NCBI GenBank assembly: GCA_965240325.2 | Contig: OZ251230.1 | Coordinates: 1,736,001 to 1,800,000, forward strand | Direction: 5' to 3' | Length of the DNA stretch: 64,000 nt | Origin: Rebecca billardiae RCC1528 | Taxonomy: Eukaryota > Haptophyta | Shown: positions 49,512-60,210 of the stretch, piece by piece | Layout: every line of letters begins with the position of its first letter | How positions within the stretch are numbered: the stretch's first letter is position 1 | The notes under the pieces: model-generated | Told to the model about the DNA's origin: nothing | Database searches by the model: none | What the model saw: only the letters and a program-made list of their open reading frames with translations | Translations under genes and position numbers: made by a program

Positions 49512-49695
49512 GAGGCCGGTGTCGCGATCGAACAGCTCCGCACGCACGTTGGCAGCCACCAGCATCTCTCGAAAGGCTGGTCGTCGGTATTATTGCGCGT
49601 CCGGCGACCTGCTGGAGTGCGGTGAGTGAGTGCGGTCGGCTAGGCCCGACCGACACGATCTACATCGAGCGCGCTCCAGCCCCTCAAAGGGTGCC
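49512..49695 (-). pseudogene. Decayed partial copy of the diiron-enzyme C-terminus
   Basis: GTGTCGCGATCGAACAGCTC and later words (AGCATCTCTCGAAAGGCTGG; CCCCTCAAAG) repeat, with mismatches and indels, the 3' coding segment at 49738-49860. It lies just downstream of the intact gene and is too short and shifted to encode anything. The same remnant is in the right duplicate. Confidence 0.6.
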
Positions 49696-49711
49696 TCTCG
49701 TCGGAAGCCTC

Positions 49712-50581
49712 TCACGGCTTGCGCGTGTGCTGCTCGAGGAGTGTCGCGAACAGCTCCGCCCGCACGTCGAGAGCCGCCCGCACCGTCTCGAAAAGCTGGT
49801 AGCGCGTCTCCGTGTCGAGCCCGACCGACGCAATAGCACGCTCGAGCCCCTCAAAGTGCCCGTCGTCACACCCGATGTGGAGCGGGAAGAAAGAACTGTC
49901 ACGCGGCGACAGCTGCGTGAACTTCTGGATGGCCTTGAAGGTGAAGGTGTTCATGCGGGGGGCGATGAGCTCGTTCTGGTAGGCGAGGACCGCCATCGCC
50001 ACGGCGGCTGGGCTCTTCTCGAGCAGCTCGATGACGGTCTTGCTCAGCTTGGTGCCAGGGCCATCAGCGGGCGCCAACTCCGGCATGGTGACCCCGGCCT
50101 CATTTGCGAGTGCCTGCTTGTAGCGGATGAAGAGATCCTTGTGGTGGACGCCTTGCACCCACTCGGCCTCGATGCCCTCCTCTGCCATCGAGGCCAGCAT
50201 CTCGTCGTCGTACTCGCCGCACTCCTCGCGCCGATTGATGTCAACCGCGGTGTACGCCTCTGAGCCGACGTCCAGCTTGGCCTGGATCATCTCGACCATG
50301 CGGACAAAGTGGCGCGAGTAGGCGGAATACTCGGTGGCATAATCCAGCAGGGCGGAGGCCATCGGCACGGCGATCTTGTTGTCCGCGAGTGCGTGGAAGT
50401 ACGGGTGCTCGGCCGCCGGGTGCGCGAGGGCAAACTCACGTACGGCGGCGAGGAAATCCAGCGGGCTCGTCTTCTCCGTGTCGAAGAGCGTCTGGTTCAG
50501 CCCCTCGGCCTTCCCATCGTTGAGCTTCTCTGCGGGGGTGCTGAACTCGATGGGCGTCATCGTCGCCTCGGCGTGCGGCAT
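49712..50581 (-). CDS. Heme-oxygenase-like diiron oxidase (CADD/UndA/SznF-type fold), left copy
   Basis: 289 residues from the ATG at 50581, all-helical in character. The candidate metal ligands have the CADD pattern: Glu84 and His91 (E-x6-H in TEYSAYSRH), Glu204 in AYQNELIAP, and His235, Asp239 and His242 in PLHIGCDDGH (H-x3-D-x2-H). The 32-residue gap from Glu204 to His235 is close to CADD spacing. Enzymes of this group bind two irons and use O2 for oxidative cleavage, decarboxylation, N-oxygenation or self-derived cofactor synthesis. TenA/PqqC-like folds are the alternative, but they lack this ligand set. No leader and no intron. It differs from the right copy at only residues 22 and 80 (Asp22, Asp80 here). 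It is divergent from the MFS exporter at 50819. Confidence 0.8.
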   Translation of the reverse strand: MPHAEATMTPIEFSTPAEKLNDGKAEGLNQTLFDTEKTSPLDFLAAVREFALAHPAAEHPYFHALADNKIAVPMASALLDYATEYSAYSRHFVRMVEMIQAKLDVGSEAYTAVDINRREECGEYDDEMLASMAEEGIEAEWVQGVHHKDLFIRYKQALANEAGVTMPELAPADGPGTKLSKTVIELLEKSPAAVAMAVLAYQNELIAPRMNTFTFKAIQKFTQLSPRDSSFFPLHIGCDDGHFEGLERAIASVGLDTETRYQLFETVRAALDVRAELFATLLEQHTRKP

Positions 50582-50735
50582 GTCGACGGGTCACGTGGTG
50601 GACCCGGGCGTGGTGGATGGGTGCGCACCCACCCGCTTTGCAGGGTTGGGGTGCGCCAACCGAACGCGCGCCGAAGAAATCCGGCGCGTATCTCATAATC
50701 AGTGTGGGATGGGATGGGATCTGTCTGGGTCGTTA

Positions 50736-50745
50736 TCATATATCA

Positions 50746-50791
<46 letters not shown>
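50736..50791. repeat. (AT)n microsatellite in the divergent promoter region
   Basis: A CATATATCATATATATTATA-type start runs into pure TA repeats, right at the end of the segmental duplication. It occupies a quarter of the 237-bp gap between the diiron gene and the MFS gene, so length changes would alter promoter spacing (inference). Confidence 0.85.
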
Positions 50792-50793
<2 letters not shown>

Positions 50794-50818
50794 GGGTAGT
50801 GAACAACGTTCGTCAACG

Positions 50819-52336
50819 ATGACGACCGCCCGGGCCGGCATGACAACCACGGGCGCGGGCACGACCGCGGCGCTGTGCTTGCTGACGATGATCGGTCCGC
50901 TCTCGCTCAACCTGTACACGCCCGCACTACCCATCATGACGCAGGCGATCGCGGGCGGCTTTGTCAGCTCGATGCAGCTCACCCTTGCAGCGTACTCGCT
51001 CACGTTCGGCCTCATGCACGTGCCCGCTGGCGCAATCTCTGACGTGCAGGGCCGCTGGCCCGTGCTGCGACTCGGCGCGGGCGTGTACCTGCTTGCATCA
51101 TGCGTGTGCCCGCTGGTCACATCGGCGCTGCAGCTGACGACGCTGCGCATCCTCCAGGGCGCCGGCGCTGCTGGCGTGTCGATCACTGCCCAGGCATCTG
51201 TGGCAGACCTCTTCGAGACGCAGATTGCACGCCAGCGCGCCATCGGCTACCTAATCATCGCGAGGCAGTCCGCGTACTTCGCTGCCCCTGCGCTAGGCGC
51301 GCTCGCGCTCAAGCTACTCGGTTGGCGATGGGTTCTCGCGCTCTACCCGATGCTGGGCGCGCTCGTGGCGATTGTGAGCGCTTTGCACCTCGCGCCGCTC
51401 CTGGCAGCGCGCGACGCACGCACGCGCGCCAGCGCAAAGCCGTATCCGTCGAGCTCAGGCAGCGGTGACGTCGGCAGCGACCAACACATCGCGCACCCAG
51501 GCGGCACGATGGCACTTGTCGGCGCTGTGCCACCGCGTGCCGCCGCTGCTGCGCGCCTGCGCGCCGGCTGCTGCAGCGTGCTGTCGCCATACCGCTCGTT
51601 CTTGTTCGACGCTCGCTACCACGGCTATGCCTGGGCGGACGCCCTCACAGTGGGAGCCGAAGTGGCGTTCGTCAGCGCGGGCAGCTACGTACTGCAGAGC
51701 TTCTACCAGCTTCCTGCTGCCGTGTTTGCGGCCGCAATGGCGTTGCTACCCACCGCAGTCATCGCGGGCGTGCACCTGGCACCGCGGCTGACAGGGATGC
51801 AGCTGAGCAGCGCATACTGGGCGGTGCCGGCGGGCCTGCTTGTCGGAACCATCGCGCTCGCAGCCGAGCTCGTGGCCGCTAGCGCCATGGACAAGCCTCC
51901 GTGGCCCCTCTTCTGTGCGGCTGGCATGCTGATGGCGCTCGGGCGTGGTGTGCTGACGCCGTTGGTCCAAGGCTTCCTGACGGAGCACTGCATTGGGGCC
52001 GTTGGGAGTGCCATGGCCATGCTCAACTGCTGGCGGTTCTGCGCCGGCACGGCGAGCACATACATCGTCGGCGTGGTGTACGACAATGGGCCGTGGCCGA
52101 CGGGAGCCCCTGCGCCCGCGGCGGCAGTCGTCCTGTCGCTGCATGTGCTCGCACTTGTGCTCTTCGAGACGCTTGCGCGGAGAGCCGAGCGCAGCGGCGA
52201 GAGAATGGCGATCGCCCCGGACGTGGAGCCGTCCAAAAGTGAAGATGGCGCTGGGGCAGCTGCATCTGGAGTGACGGCAGCCACGCCGGCGTATGAGGAC
52301 GCTGCTGCCGCTGCTGCTGATGCGGCTCGGCGCTGA
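50819..52336 (+). CDS. MFS exporter, DHA1 / Bcr-CflA-like drug-resistance type
   Basis: 505 residues from the ATG at 50819, after the (AT)n tract. Twelve hydrophobic segments can be counted. After TM2 lies a motif-A-like loop DVQGRWPVLRLG, and TM1 has MIGPLSLNLYTPALPIM, resembling the L-D-M-Y-L-P-A-x-P start of Bcr/CflA exporters. LRILQGAGAAGVSITAQA in TM4 matches the R-x-x-Q-G-x-G-A-A motif. A Ser/Gly/Ala-rich central loop (~200-260) separates the halves, and the C-terminus is Ala-rich. The family exports small organic compounds by proton antiport. The pairing with a diiron oxidase, both intronless, recalls bacterial biosynthesis-plus-export pairs; transfer is possible but not shown. Confidence 0.85.
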   Translation: MTTARAGMTTTGAGTTAALCLLTMIGPLSLNLYTPALPIMTQAIAGGFVSSMQLTLAAYSLTFGLMHVPAGAISDVQGRWPVLRLGAGVYLLASCVCPLVTSALQLTTLRILQGAGAAGVSITAQASVADLFETQIARQRAIGYLIIARQSAYFAAPALGALALKLLGWRWVLALYPMLGALVAIVSALHLAPLLAARDARTRASAKPYPSSSGSGDVGSDQHIAHPGGTMALVGAVPPRAAAAARLRAGCCSVLSPYRSFLFDARYHGYAWADALTVGAEVAFVSAGSYVLQSFYQLPAAVFAAAMALLPTAVIAGVHLAPRLTGMQLSSAYWAVPAGLLVGTIALAAELVAASAMDKPPWPLFCAAGMLMALGRGVLTPLVQGFLTEHCIGAVGSAMAMLNCWRFCAGTASTYIVGVVYDNGPWPTGAPAPAAAVVLSLHVLALVLFETLARRAERSGERMAIAPDVEPSKSEDGAGAAASGVTAATPAYEDAAAAAADAARR

Positions 52337-53027
52337 GTCAAGTGGAATAACATTTTATATAATTATAATCTGCTGATTAAAATCAGAAGCCCGCGTGCTG
52401 TGTCTCCTGTGTCTCATCGGACCGTTGAGAGTTTGAGACATCACGGGTGACATCACCGGGCCGTCACGGAACCGGAGAGTCGGACCAAGCCGGACCCGGT
52501 CCATCCAAGGCCAAGGGCCGTATGATGCATTCGGATGGCGCACGGCCCCCCCGAAAGGTCTGACTTGAGCGTGAGCGAAAGCCGGGGGGGGGGGGGGGGG
52601 CGCACGTGCTCCGCAAAATCAAAAAAGAGGATGCGCGCAGGATTTGGGGGATTTTTGTAGGTCGTGGATTTAGGTGTGAAACCGCAGCATAGAGACCCCA
52701 TAGGCCATATCGCTGCTCATGATTGATTGCGTTTGTACTGCCCCTTAATCTTTGGATAGTAAGTAATAGAAGAAATCGGAATCAAATAGGACGAAGTCAT
52801 CTCTGATACCTTTCTGATAGTCAAGATTCGTGTGTTGAACTGACCATAAAAAAGGTGAGATGTCGAACTAATTCTCTGGATAGCTGTTCACTCCTCAGAT
52901 TCATTCATCAAAGCGACGCGATATGGTATTGCGCGGGCAGCTTGAATCGACGTTCCCGCGCGCCCTGGTATCATACGGTTATCAAGCTACTCTTGCTGAT
53001 ATACTTTTGGTCATCTACTGATACGAC
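52337..53027. other. Intergenic, no gene seen
   Basis: About 690 bp with a G-run of 16-17 at 52585-52601 and AT-rich DNA beyond. No coding frame. Confidence 0.4.
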
Positions 53028-53098
53028 GTCAATGCGGGTGGCAATCCATTCTTGTGATTGCAAGAAGCCAGCAAGAATGGATTGCCACCCGCATTGAC
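53028..53098. repeat. Perfect 27-bp inverted repeat with 17-nt loop
   Basis: 53028-53054 (starts GTCAATGCGGGTGGCAATCC) is the exact reverse complement of 53072-53098. The loop includes TGATTGCAAGAAGCC. A perfect 27-bp stem could be a small-RNA precursor hairpin, a remnant of a palindromic transposon or a recombination product. No T-rich terminator follows. Confidence 0.9.
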
Positions 53099-53339
53099 TG
53101 GCCTGAAGATCTCATGAGCATAAGAATTTCTACCGCTTCACGCACGACCCTTGATTCTCTCCCATTTAATACCGGCGCGTCCGGGAGAGCTTGACGAATA
53201 TGAACGATAAACTTGAGCGGACAAATCTTCATAATATCTCCCTTCATGATTAATACTATACCATGGTACGGCCTTTGGCTTTGCGGCTCGCGCATTGACG
53301 GGCGCGGGGCATCAGGCTCCGAACGAGGCGCAGAAAGCC

Positions 53340-54014
53340 GCCACTGCCCATGTAGGCCGCCGCCGCACGATCGTTCAATCCGACAGACTCAGCGCAGGTG
53401 CGCGCGGCTGCGGTGGGTCCCAACGGCCGTCGGCATCGCATTGCCATTCGTGCCTCTTTCCCCCCTCGCGCCCCGCCCCGGTGCCGACCCGCGTCCGCGC
53501 GCGTCGGCGCGCCCGTCGCGCAGTTTATTAACCCGACTGCTCAGCCGCATCACCCAGCGCAGCTTCGCCCGCGACGACGGCTTCGCCTGGCTACCACTGC
53601 TCATCAGCCGCGTGCCCGGCTTCGGCTCGGCGGGCGTCCGGTTCGGCGAGCACGGCTGCAGCGCAGCACGCGAGACCTCGGCTGGATGGAGCGGCCGGCT
53701 GTGACGCGGATGGCGGAGGCGGGCTTTGGGCTCGGGCTGCCCATGAGCCACCACGGGCTGTACCGTCTGCGCAGATCGCGCTCGGCCCGGCCGCAGCCCT
53801 CCTGAGCGCGCGCCTCAGAGCTGAGACTGATCACGGGCAGGCGCACGAGCGACACTGCCGTGCGAGCCGCCGCGTGTGCTCGCAGGCGCGGCGCTCGCAT
53901 GGGCTCAACGCGGGCGCAGCGGGTGCGCGCAGCTGGCGCACGCAGCCACGCGCGGAACTAGCTAGGGCCGTGCGCCCTCAACTTCGTTGTTTACTACCCG
54001 AAGATCGGCGTAGC
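53340..54014 (+). mobile_element. Related, partial ATGRCC-type element
   Basis: 53363-53480 matches 27135-27250 of copy 2 (CACGATCGTTCAATCCGAC, then AGACTCAGCGCAGGTGCGCG). The right end (53962-54014) has the family 3' layout, GGGCC ... CTCAACTTCGTTGTTTACTA and a terminal hairpin GATCGGC-GTA-GCCGATC followed by ATA, but with a different stem. A short coding-like stretch lies at 53523-53700 (RITQRSFARDDGFAWLPLL). The 5' end is not identifiable. Confidence 0.5.
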
Positions 54015-54019
54015 CGATC

Positions 54020-54021
<2 letters not shown>

Positions 54022-54107
<86 letters not shown>
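54022..54107. repeat. (AG)n microsatellite
   Basis: A pure AG tract of 86 bp placed directly after the terminal hairpin of the related element. Confidence 0.97.
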
Positions 54108-54718
<611 letters not shown>

Positions 54719-55507
54719 GATGTATGTATGTATGTATATATATATGTCTAGCCGTCCTCGAAGCGCCTGCGCCATCCAGATGCAGCTTGGAAGATGCAGC
54801 TCGAGAGCCGCCAAGCCGCACGAGAGCGAGGCACGAGGCACCATCGTGCAGAGGCGGGCGCCCTGAAAGATGCAGGCCCAGAACAGCTGCAGCCATCAGG
54901 ACAGTGGGCGCTTCCGAAACGAAGGGCGTCGTCCGCTGCGTGAGCGAGAGAGACACAGGGCCGCGTCGGTCGGCTCGGCGCCAGATGAAAGAATCCAGGC
55001 CACCAATTGGCTGTCCAGAGCCACCATGCCAACCCGCTCAAAGCTCAGGAGCAGCACAACGAGTTAGCTAGTTCTGGGCCGTTGTGCGTGAGCACAGAGC
55101 AGGCTCGAAAGACCCTCGTGGCACGAGAAGAGGGTGGCCAAGATGGCAGCCGGACTTGCGCTCGGCCGCCTGCCTCGGGCCGATTGGCAGGCAGGTGTTG
55201 ATACCATACGGCGCATTGCGCTCCCACCGTCCTCTTAGACAATCAGTTATTGTGCCAATAACCCCACATATATACAGAGAGGGGCACTGGGGCAGGGCTG
55301 CGGGGCCCCCGAGTGCGGGTGGCGCATTGCCTGACCTGGACCTTGGAAGGCGCGGACGCATTCTATGTGTCTGCTGCACTCTGAGCCTGACGCTTTCAGC
55401 CTGTTGCACTTGTACAGCAGAGTAATCCGCACTGAGAATACTGTCGTCGTCGTTATATTATATATATATATATATATATCTGATTCAGTCATGTAACACC
55501 GAGTTTA
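54719..55507. other. Intergenic, no gene seen
   Basis: About 790 bp, with ATGT/TA repeats at 54719-54746 and a (TA)n tract at 55453-55479. No protein-like frame. Confidence 0.4.
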
Positions 55508-55534
55508 TTGACGGACGACGTCCCGGCCGCCGTG

Positions 55535-55672
55535 AGACGGCCTGGCCGGCGGCCCGCCTGGCGCCGGCTGGCGGCGGCAGGCCTGGCCGGCGGCCCGCCT
55601 GGCGCCGGCTGGCGGCGGCAGGCCTGGCCGGCGGCCCGCCTGGCACCGGCGGCGGCTGGCGGCGGCAGCCGG
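55535..55672. repeat. Tandem repeat of ~41-bp GC-rich units
   Basis: Three to four units built on GGCCTGGCCGGCGGCCCGCC followed by TGGCGCCGGCTGGCGGCGGCA; the last unit is a variant. It lies just outside the left end of element copy 4. Frames in both directions give Pro/Ala/Gly/Arg repeats, not a gene. Confidence 0.9.
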
Positions 55673-55729
55673 AGTCGCAGGCCACGGCCATCGCCCGTCC
55701 GCATCGATATCGGATGCGTGGTTATCGTC

Positions 55730-57798
55730 ATGGCCCGCGGTGCAGGGCGGAGCGCGCAGCGTGGAGCCCGCACCAGCGGGCCCGAACCACGTTTCAAAAA
55801 GATCTTTGATCAAGAAAAAAGGGACGGGGGGCGATTTTTAGGGCTGGCGGAGACCGAGTTTCGAGTTTTTGAGATCGCATAGAGAGGTCTATTAGGCCGA
55901 AAATAAGCGCGTCCAGCTGATTCCCTTAAGTAAAGTGCGATCTGGACGTCAGCTGGACGTGACATTAGTGTAACGGTTCGTTACGAGCGCGATTTTAAGT
56001 ATGAGATTGCCGCCAACCGCCAACCGATAAAAACGGCAAGGCAAGGGCTCGGGAAACTTGATCACTTGTAAATGTGAATAGTAAAATGCTCTCCCCGAGC
56101 GCGCCTGTCGCCTCGCAGGCGCACGGGAAACTTGATCACTTGTAAATGTGAATGGTAAAATGCTCTCCCCGAGCGCGCCTGTCGCCTCGCAGGCCGCGCG
56201 TCTCGCCCTCTCCTCGCTCCGCTCTCCCCGAGGCTGAGCTCGCGGCCCGCCTGTCACCTCGCAGGCGCGCGCCACGGACACATGCGCGACGAGATCGCGG
56301 CGGGGGCGGCGAGATCGCGGCGGGGGCGACGGGCAACAACCTGCCCGCGGGCGCGTTCGTCACTCGAGGAGCAGCGCGCAAGGGCGAGCCGAGTCCGGAG
56401 CACGCGAGCTCGTCGCTCGCCGACCGGAGCAGAGCGCGCCGCCCGCCGCCGCCGAGCGAGCGGCGCGGCAGAGCTGATGAGCCGGATGCGCCCGGAGCTC
56501 GCGCGGCTGAAGGGCGAGCTCGAGCACGCGAGCTCGCGCCTCGACGCCGAGCCCGAGCTCCTCCTCAACTCAGTCGACGGCGGCCCGGAGCAGAGCGCGC
56601 CGCTGCGAGCGAGCGGGCAGCGCGGCAGAGCTGATGAGCCGGATGCGCCCGGAGCTCGCGCGGCTGAAGGGCGAGCTCGAGCACGCGAGCTCGCGCCTCG
56701 ACGCCGAGCGCGAGCTCCTCCTCAACTCGGTCGACGGCGGCGCGGAGGTGCAGCAGCGTGAGGACGAGCAGGAGCATCAGTGAAATGCGCGCCGGTTCCG
56801 GGTCGCGCAGCGGCGCCCAGCTGCCTGCCACGCGAGCGGCGGCCACGTGGCGCGAGGAGGCTGCGTGGGGAAATCGCCGCGCGCGTCGACGCGGCGATCA
56901 CCGGGCTGCAGGCCTCGGCAATCGACGCGGTGCGCACCCTCGCCGCCAGCCGCGACGACTCCGCCGTCGAGCTGCAGCAGCTGCGCGCGCAGATGCCAGA
57001 AGTGCCGATGGGCGGCGGCGTATCAGCAGGCTGACGTGCACGAGCACGTGACACGCGGAGGCGCTAGGCGCCAAGCTGGCGAAGTGCGGCGCCGAGCTCG
57101 ACGAGCTGAGCGACGCGGCAACGGACGCGCTGGGCGCCCGCGCCGCCATCGTCGCGGCGCCCTCCAGCAGCTCGAGCAGCTGTGGATAGTTGGCCGTCGA
57201 GGCGACCGCGGGTGTGACTCACAGTGTGAGTGAGCCGGCGCGCGGCTCAGCCTGCCGCTGGCAGCCGCCGTCTTCGAGGCCGACGCGGCGGAGGAGGCGG
57301 CGGGCGAGCACGGCGGCGCGGTGGAGCAGGCGCGCACGCGCGGCGGCAGGCGCGACGCGCCGCTCGCCTCGTTCCACCGCCCCGAGCTCCGCTCGGTCGG
57401 TCTCGGTGCGAGGCTGCGCAGCCGGCAGGCCGGGGCCAGCAGTGGCGCGCGCTCTCGCTCTGCCGGCACGAGCGACCAGCGGCCCGTCGTCGAGCGCATG
57501 GCGCAGGGCGAGTACCTCAAGCAGGTGCGCCCGCTCGCGCGCACGCGCTGGCTCGCGCCGCGCCAGCGCCTCTCGTCCTGCCTGCGCGCGCGCGCCGGCC
57601 GCTAGTCCCCGCGGCGGCCCGCGGACCCGCGGCGACAGTCCTCGGCCCGCCGGCCCGGTGGGCGGCAGTGACTGAGTTGGCGGTGGCAGCTCAGGCGAAC
57701 TGTTACACATGTCAGACTGACACAGCAGCCGACGGAGGGTGCGCCGCGGGCCCCGAACTACGTTCGTTCTACGGAAAAAGACCGCGGAACGCGGTCAT
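55730..57798 (+). mobile_element. ATGRCC-type element, copy 4 (about 2.07 kb) with coiled-coil-like coding fragments
   Basis: Starts ATGGCCCGCGGTGCAGGGCG; ends GACCGCGGAACGCGGTCAT at 57798, directly at the start of the right segmental duplicate. Inside are a 75-bp direct repeat (56050-56195, GGGAAACTTGATCACTTGTA), a ~165-bp tandem duplication (56470-56740) whose frame encodes MRPELARLKGELEHASSRLD twice, and helical segments (EIAARVDAAITGLQASAIDA; EALGAKLAKCGAELDELSDA) partly shared with copy 3. Frames are shifted relative to each other, so no intact gene remains. It looks like a carrier of captured coding pieces. Confidence 0.7.
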
Positions 57799-58635
57799 AT
57801 TCTTTTTTTTAATAGTAGTACGCACGTACTACGACTATCGATCACAGTGTATATCTCCCGCCTACTTACAGCGTGCATTGATAGTATACTGCTGATTGAT
57901 ATGTCAGGTAGAAGCTGAAGCGACGCGGTGCGTGGTTGACCGTTTAGGCGGTTGCTCGAGGTCTCGTGGTCGTCCGCGCTTCGCGGGTGGGTTGCTCGCC
58001 CGCGATGGCTTATTCAATATTAATATAAGCTAGCAGCAGTAATTCACTCCGTTAAGTCAAACTGCTGTAACTAGTGACTATCAACGTAATATATAAATTA
58101 AAAGCGGAGCGCTGATGTTTAACGGTGGGCCGAGCCGTGCGCACCGGGACCGGCTGAGCCGCAACCGCCCGCGCCAGATGTGAGATGCCAGATGGGGCCG
58201 GGACCATTGTTGAACTGGGTGGGTATCCCAGTGCCGGAATCCGGGAGTCGCCTCGAATGCCGACGGTACGTAATTTTACCACGACGACTCGATAACGGGC
58301 ACGAGCACTCTCGTAACGGTCGTCATCATCGTCAGCCCATCGGAGTAGCCCGGGCAGTACGTAGACCAATTAAAATTTGCTCGGCAGCAGGCGGCAGTCC
58401 CGCGGTCCTGCGTCCCGTGCCGTGCCACGAATCAGGCCGGGTTACTAGGGTAGTGAGTCTGGCACGGAGTGGTGTGCCACCGAATCGCCAATCGCAATCG
58501 GGCATCGGCGAATGGCGTGCCCCGGCCCGGCACTTAGCAGCTAACGACTCAGGGACGTCATAAATAATCGGACGACCATGCATGTCACTGGTCGACTCTC
58601 ATCATACTATTCATAGCGTGCGCGGATGGTGCTCA

Positions 58636-58819
58636 GAGGCCGGTGTCGCGATCGAACAGCTCCGCACGCACGTTGGCAGCCACCAGCATCTCTCGAAAGG
58701 CTGGTCGTCGGTATTATTGCGCGTCCGGCGACCTGCTGGAGTGCGGTGAGTGAGTGCGGTCGGCTAGGCCTGACCGACACGATCTACATCGAGCGCGCTC
58801 CAGCCCCTCAAAGGGTGCC
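58636..58819 (-). pseudogene. Decayed partial copy of the diiron-enzyme C-terminus (right duplicate)
   Basis: The same remnant as at 49512-49695, so the partial internal duplication predates the segmental duplication. Confidence 0.6.
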
Positions 58820-58835
58820 TCTCGTCGGAAGCCTC

Positions 58836-59705
58836 TCACGGCTTGCGCGTGTGCTGCTCGAGGAGTGTCGCGAACAGCTCCGCCCGCACGTCGAGAGCCG
58901 CCCGCACCGTCTCGAAAAGCTGGTAGCGCGTCTCCGTGTCGAGCCCGACCGACGCAATAGCACGCTCGAGCCCCTCAAAGTGCCCGTCGTCACACCCGAT
59001 GTGGAGCGGGAAGAAAGAACTGTCACGCGGCGACAGCTGCGTGAACTTCTGGATGGCCTTGAAGGTGAAGGTGTTCATGCGGGGGGCGATGAGCTCGTTC
59101 TGGTAGGCGAGGACCGCCATCGCCACGGCGGCTGGGCTCTTCTCGAGCAGCTCGATGACGGTCTTGCTCAGCTTGGTGCCAGGGCCATCAGCGGGCGCCA
59201 ACTCCGGCATGGTGACCCCGGCCTCATTTGCGAGTGCCTGCTTGTAGCGGATGAAGAGATCCTTGTGGTGGACGCCTTGCACCCACTCGGCCTCGATGCC
59301 CTCCTCTGCCATCGAGGCCAGCATCTCGTCGTCGTACTCGCCGCACTCCTCGCGCCGATTGATGTCAACCGCGGTGTACGCCTCTGAGCCGACGTCCAGC
59401 TTGGCCTGGATCATCTCGACCATGCGGACAAAGTGGCGCGAGTAGGCGGAATACTCGGTGGCATAATTCAGCAGGGCGGAGGCCATCGGCACGGCGATCT
59501 TGTTGTCCGCGAGTGCGTGGAAGTACGGGTGCTCGGCCGCCGGGTGCGCGAGGGCAAACTCACGTACGGCGGCGAGGAAATCCAGCGGGCTCGTCTTCTC
59601 CGTGTCGAAGAGCGTCTGGTTCAGGCCCTCGGCCTTCCCACCGTTGAGCTTCTCTGCGGGGGTGCTGAACTCGATGGGCGTCATCGTCGCCTCGGCGTGC
59701 GGCAT
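58836..59705 (-). CDS. Heme-oxygenase-like diiron oxidase, right copy
   Basis: 289 residues from the ATG at 59705, identical to the left copy except Gly22 and Asn80. All proposed iron ligands (Glu84, His91, Glu204, His235, Asp239, His242) are kept; residue 80 is four positions before Glu84, so the change might touch the site's surroundings. The gene keeps the left copy's 5' flank for about 150 bp, then loses the (AT)n tract and the MFS partner, so promoter context differs. No frameshift or stop. Confidence 0.8.
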   Translation of the reverse strand: MPHAEATMTPIEFSTPAEKLNGGKAEGLNQTLFDTEKTSPLDFLAAVREFALAHPAAEHPYFHALADNKIAVPMASALLNYATEYSAYSRHFVRMVEMIQAKLDVGSEAYTAVDINRREECGEYDDEMLASMAEEGIEAEWVQGVHHKDLFIRYKQALANEAGVTMPELAPADGPGTKLSKTVIELLEKSPAAVAMAVLAYQNELIAPRMNTFTFKAIQKFTQLSPRDSSFFPLHIGCDDGHFEGLERAIASVGLDTETRYQLFETVRAALDVRAELFATLLEQHTRKP

Positions 59706-59860
59706 GTCGACGGGTCACGTGGTGGACCCGGGCGTGGTGGATGGGTGCGCACCCACCCGCTTTGCAGGGTTGGGGTGCGCCAACCGAAGGCGCGCCGAAG
59801 AAATCCGGCGCGTATCTCATAATCAGTGTGGGATGGGATGGGATCTGTCTGGGTCGTTAT

Positions 59861-60210
59861 GGCGGGCCGTAGGTCCGCCCTTGTAGTGCCCGGGGAAAAG
59901 ATAAGAATAACTCGAGGAAAAAGATCCGCGGCCCCGGCCGTGCTACGCAAACGAATTCCGCCCTCTGATCATCAACCCACGTTCAACGTGACTGCGGCTA
60001 CTACTCTGTCTGAATGACAGTGACAGTGACCAACTTAGCAACCGGGCATCTGATGAGGAGACTGACGATGTGCCCATGCGTGACGACCAGCCGGGGTCAT
60101 CGTGCGGCGCTGAGGCCTGGCCAGACCTGTGACTCAGTGGTCACGGCACCAGTGCCACCGTGCTGACCTACCAGTACCCGCGCCCCTCACGGCCGCACGG
60201 GCGTCTGTAC
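59861..60210. other. Intergenic, no gene seen
   Basis: 350 bp between the right duplicate and the first short MITE. Nothing recognised. Confidence 0.4.

Larger units (their letters stand above)
46868..50736. repeat. Left copy of a direct segmental duplication (interrupted by a transposon)
   Basis: The sequence matches 57799-59860 except for the 1784-bp transposon at 46928-48711 and small indels. It starts at a poly-T tract followed by GTACGCACGTACTACGACTA and ends at GGGTCGTTAT. It carries one diiron-enzyme gene and its decayed 3' echo. Flanks differ on both sides: here an (AT)n tract and the MFS gene follow. Confidence 0.92.
57799..59860. repeat. Right copy of the direct segmental duplication (uninterrupted)
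   Basis: It matches 46868-50736 minus the transposon, and so supplies the empty insertion site at about 57846-57850. It starts with poly-T and GTACGCACGTACTACGACTA and ends GGGTCGTTAT, after which the sequence diverges (GGCGGGCCGTAGG). There is no MFS gene here. Confidence 0.92.

Noticed and set aside
49502-50263. 253-codon plus-strand frame over the diiron gene (and 58626-59387)
   Set aside because: Antisense shadow; the minus frame carries the metal-ligand pattern and both duplicates conserve it.
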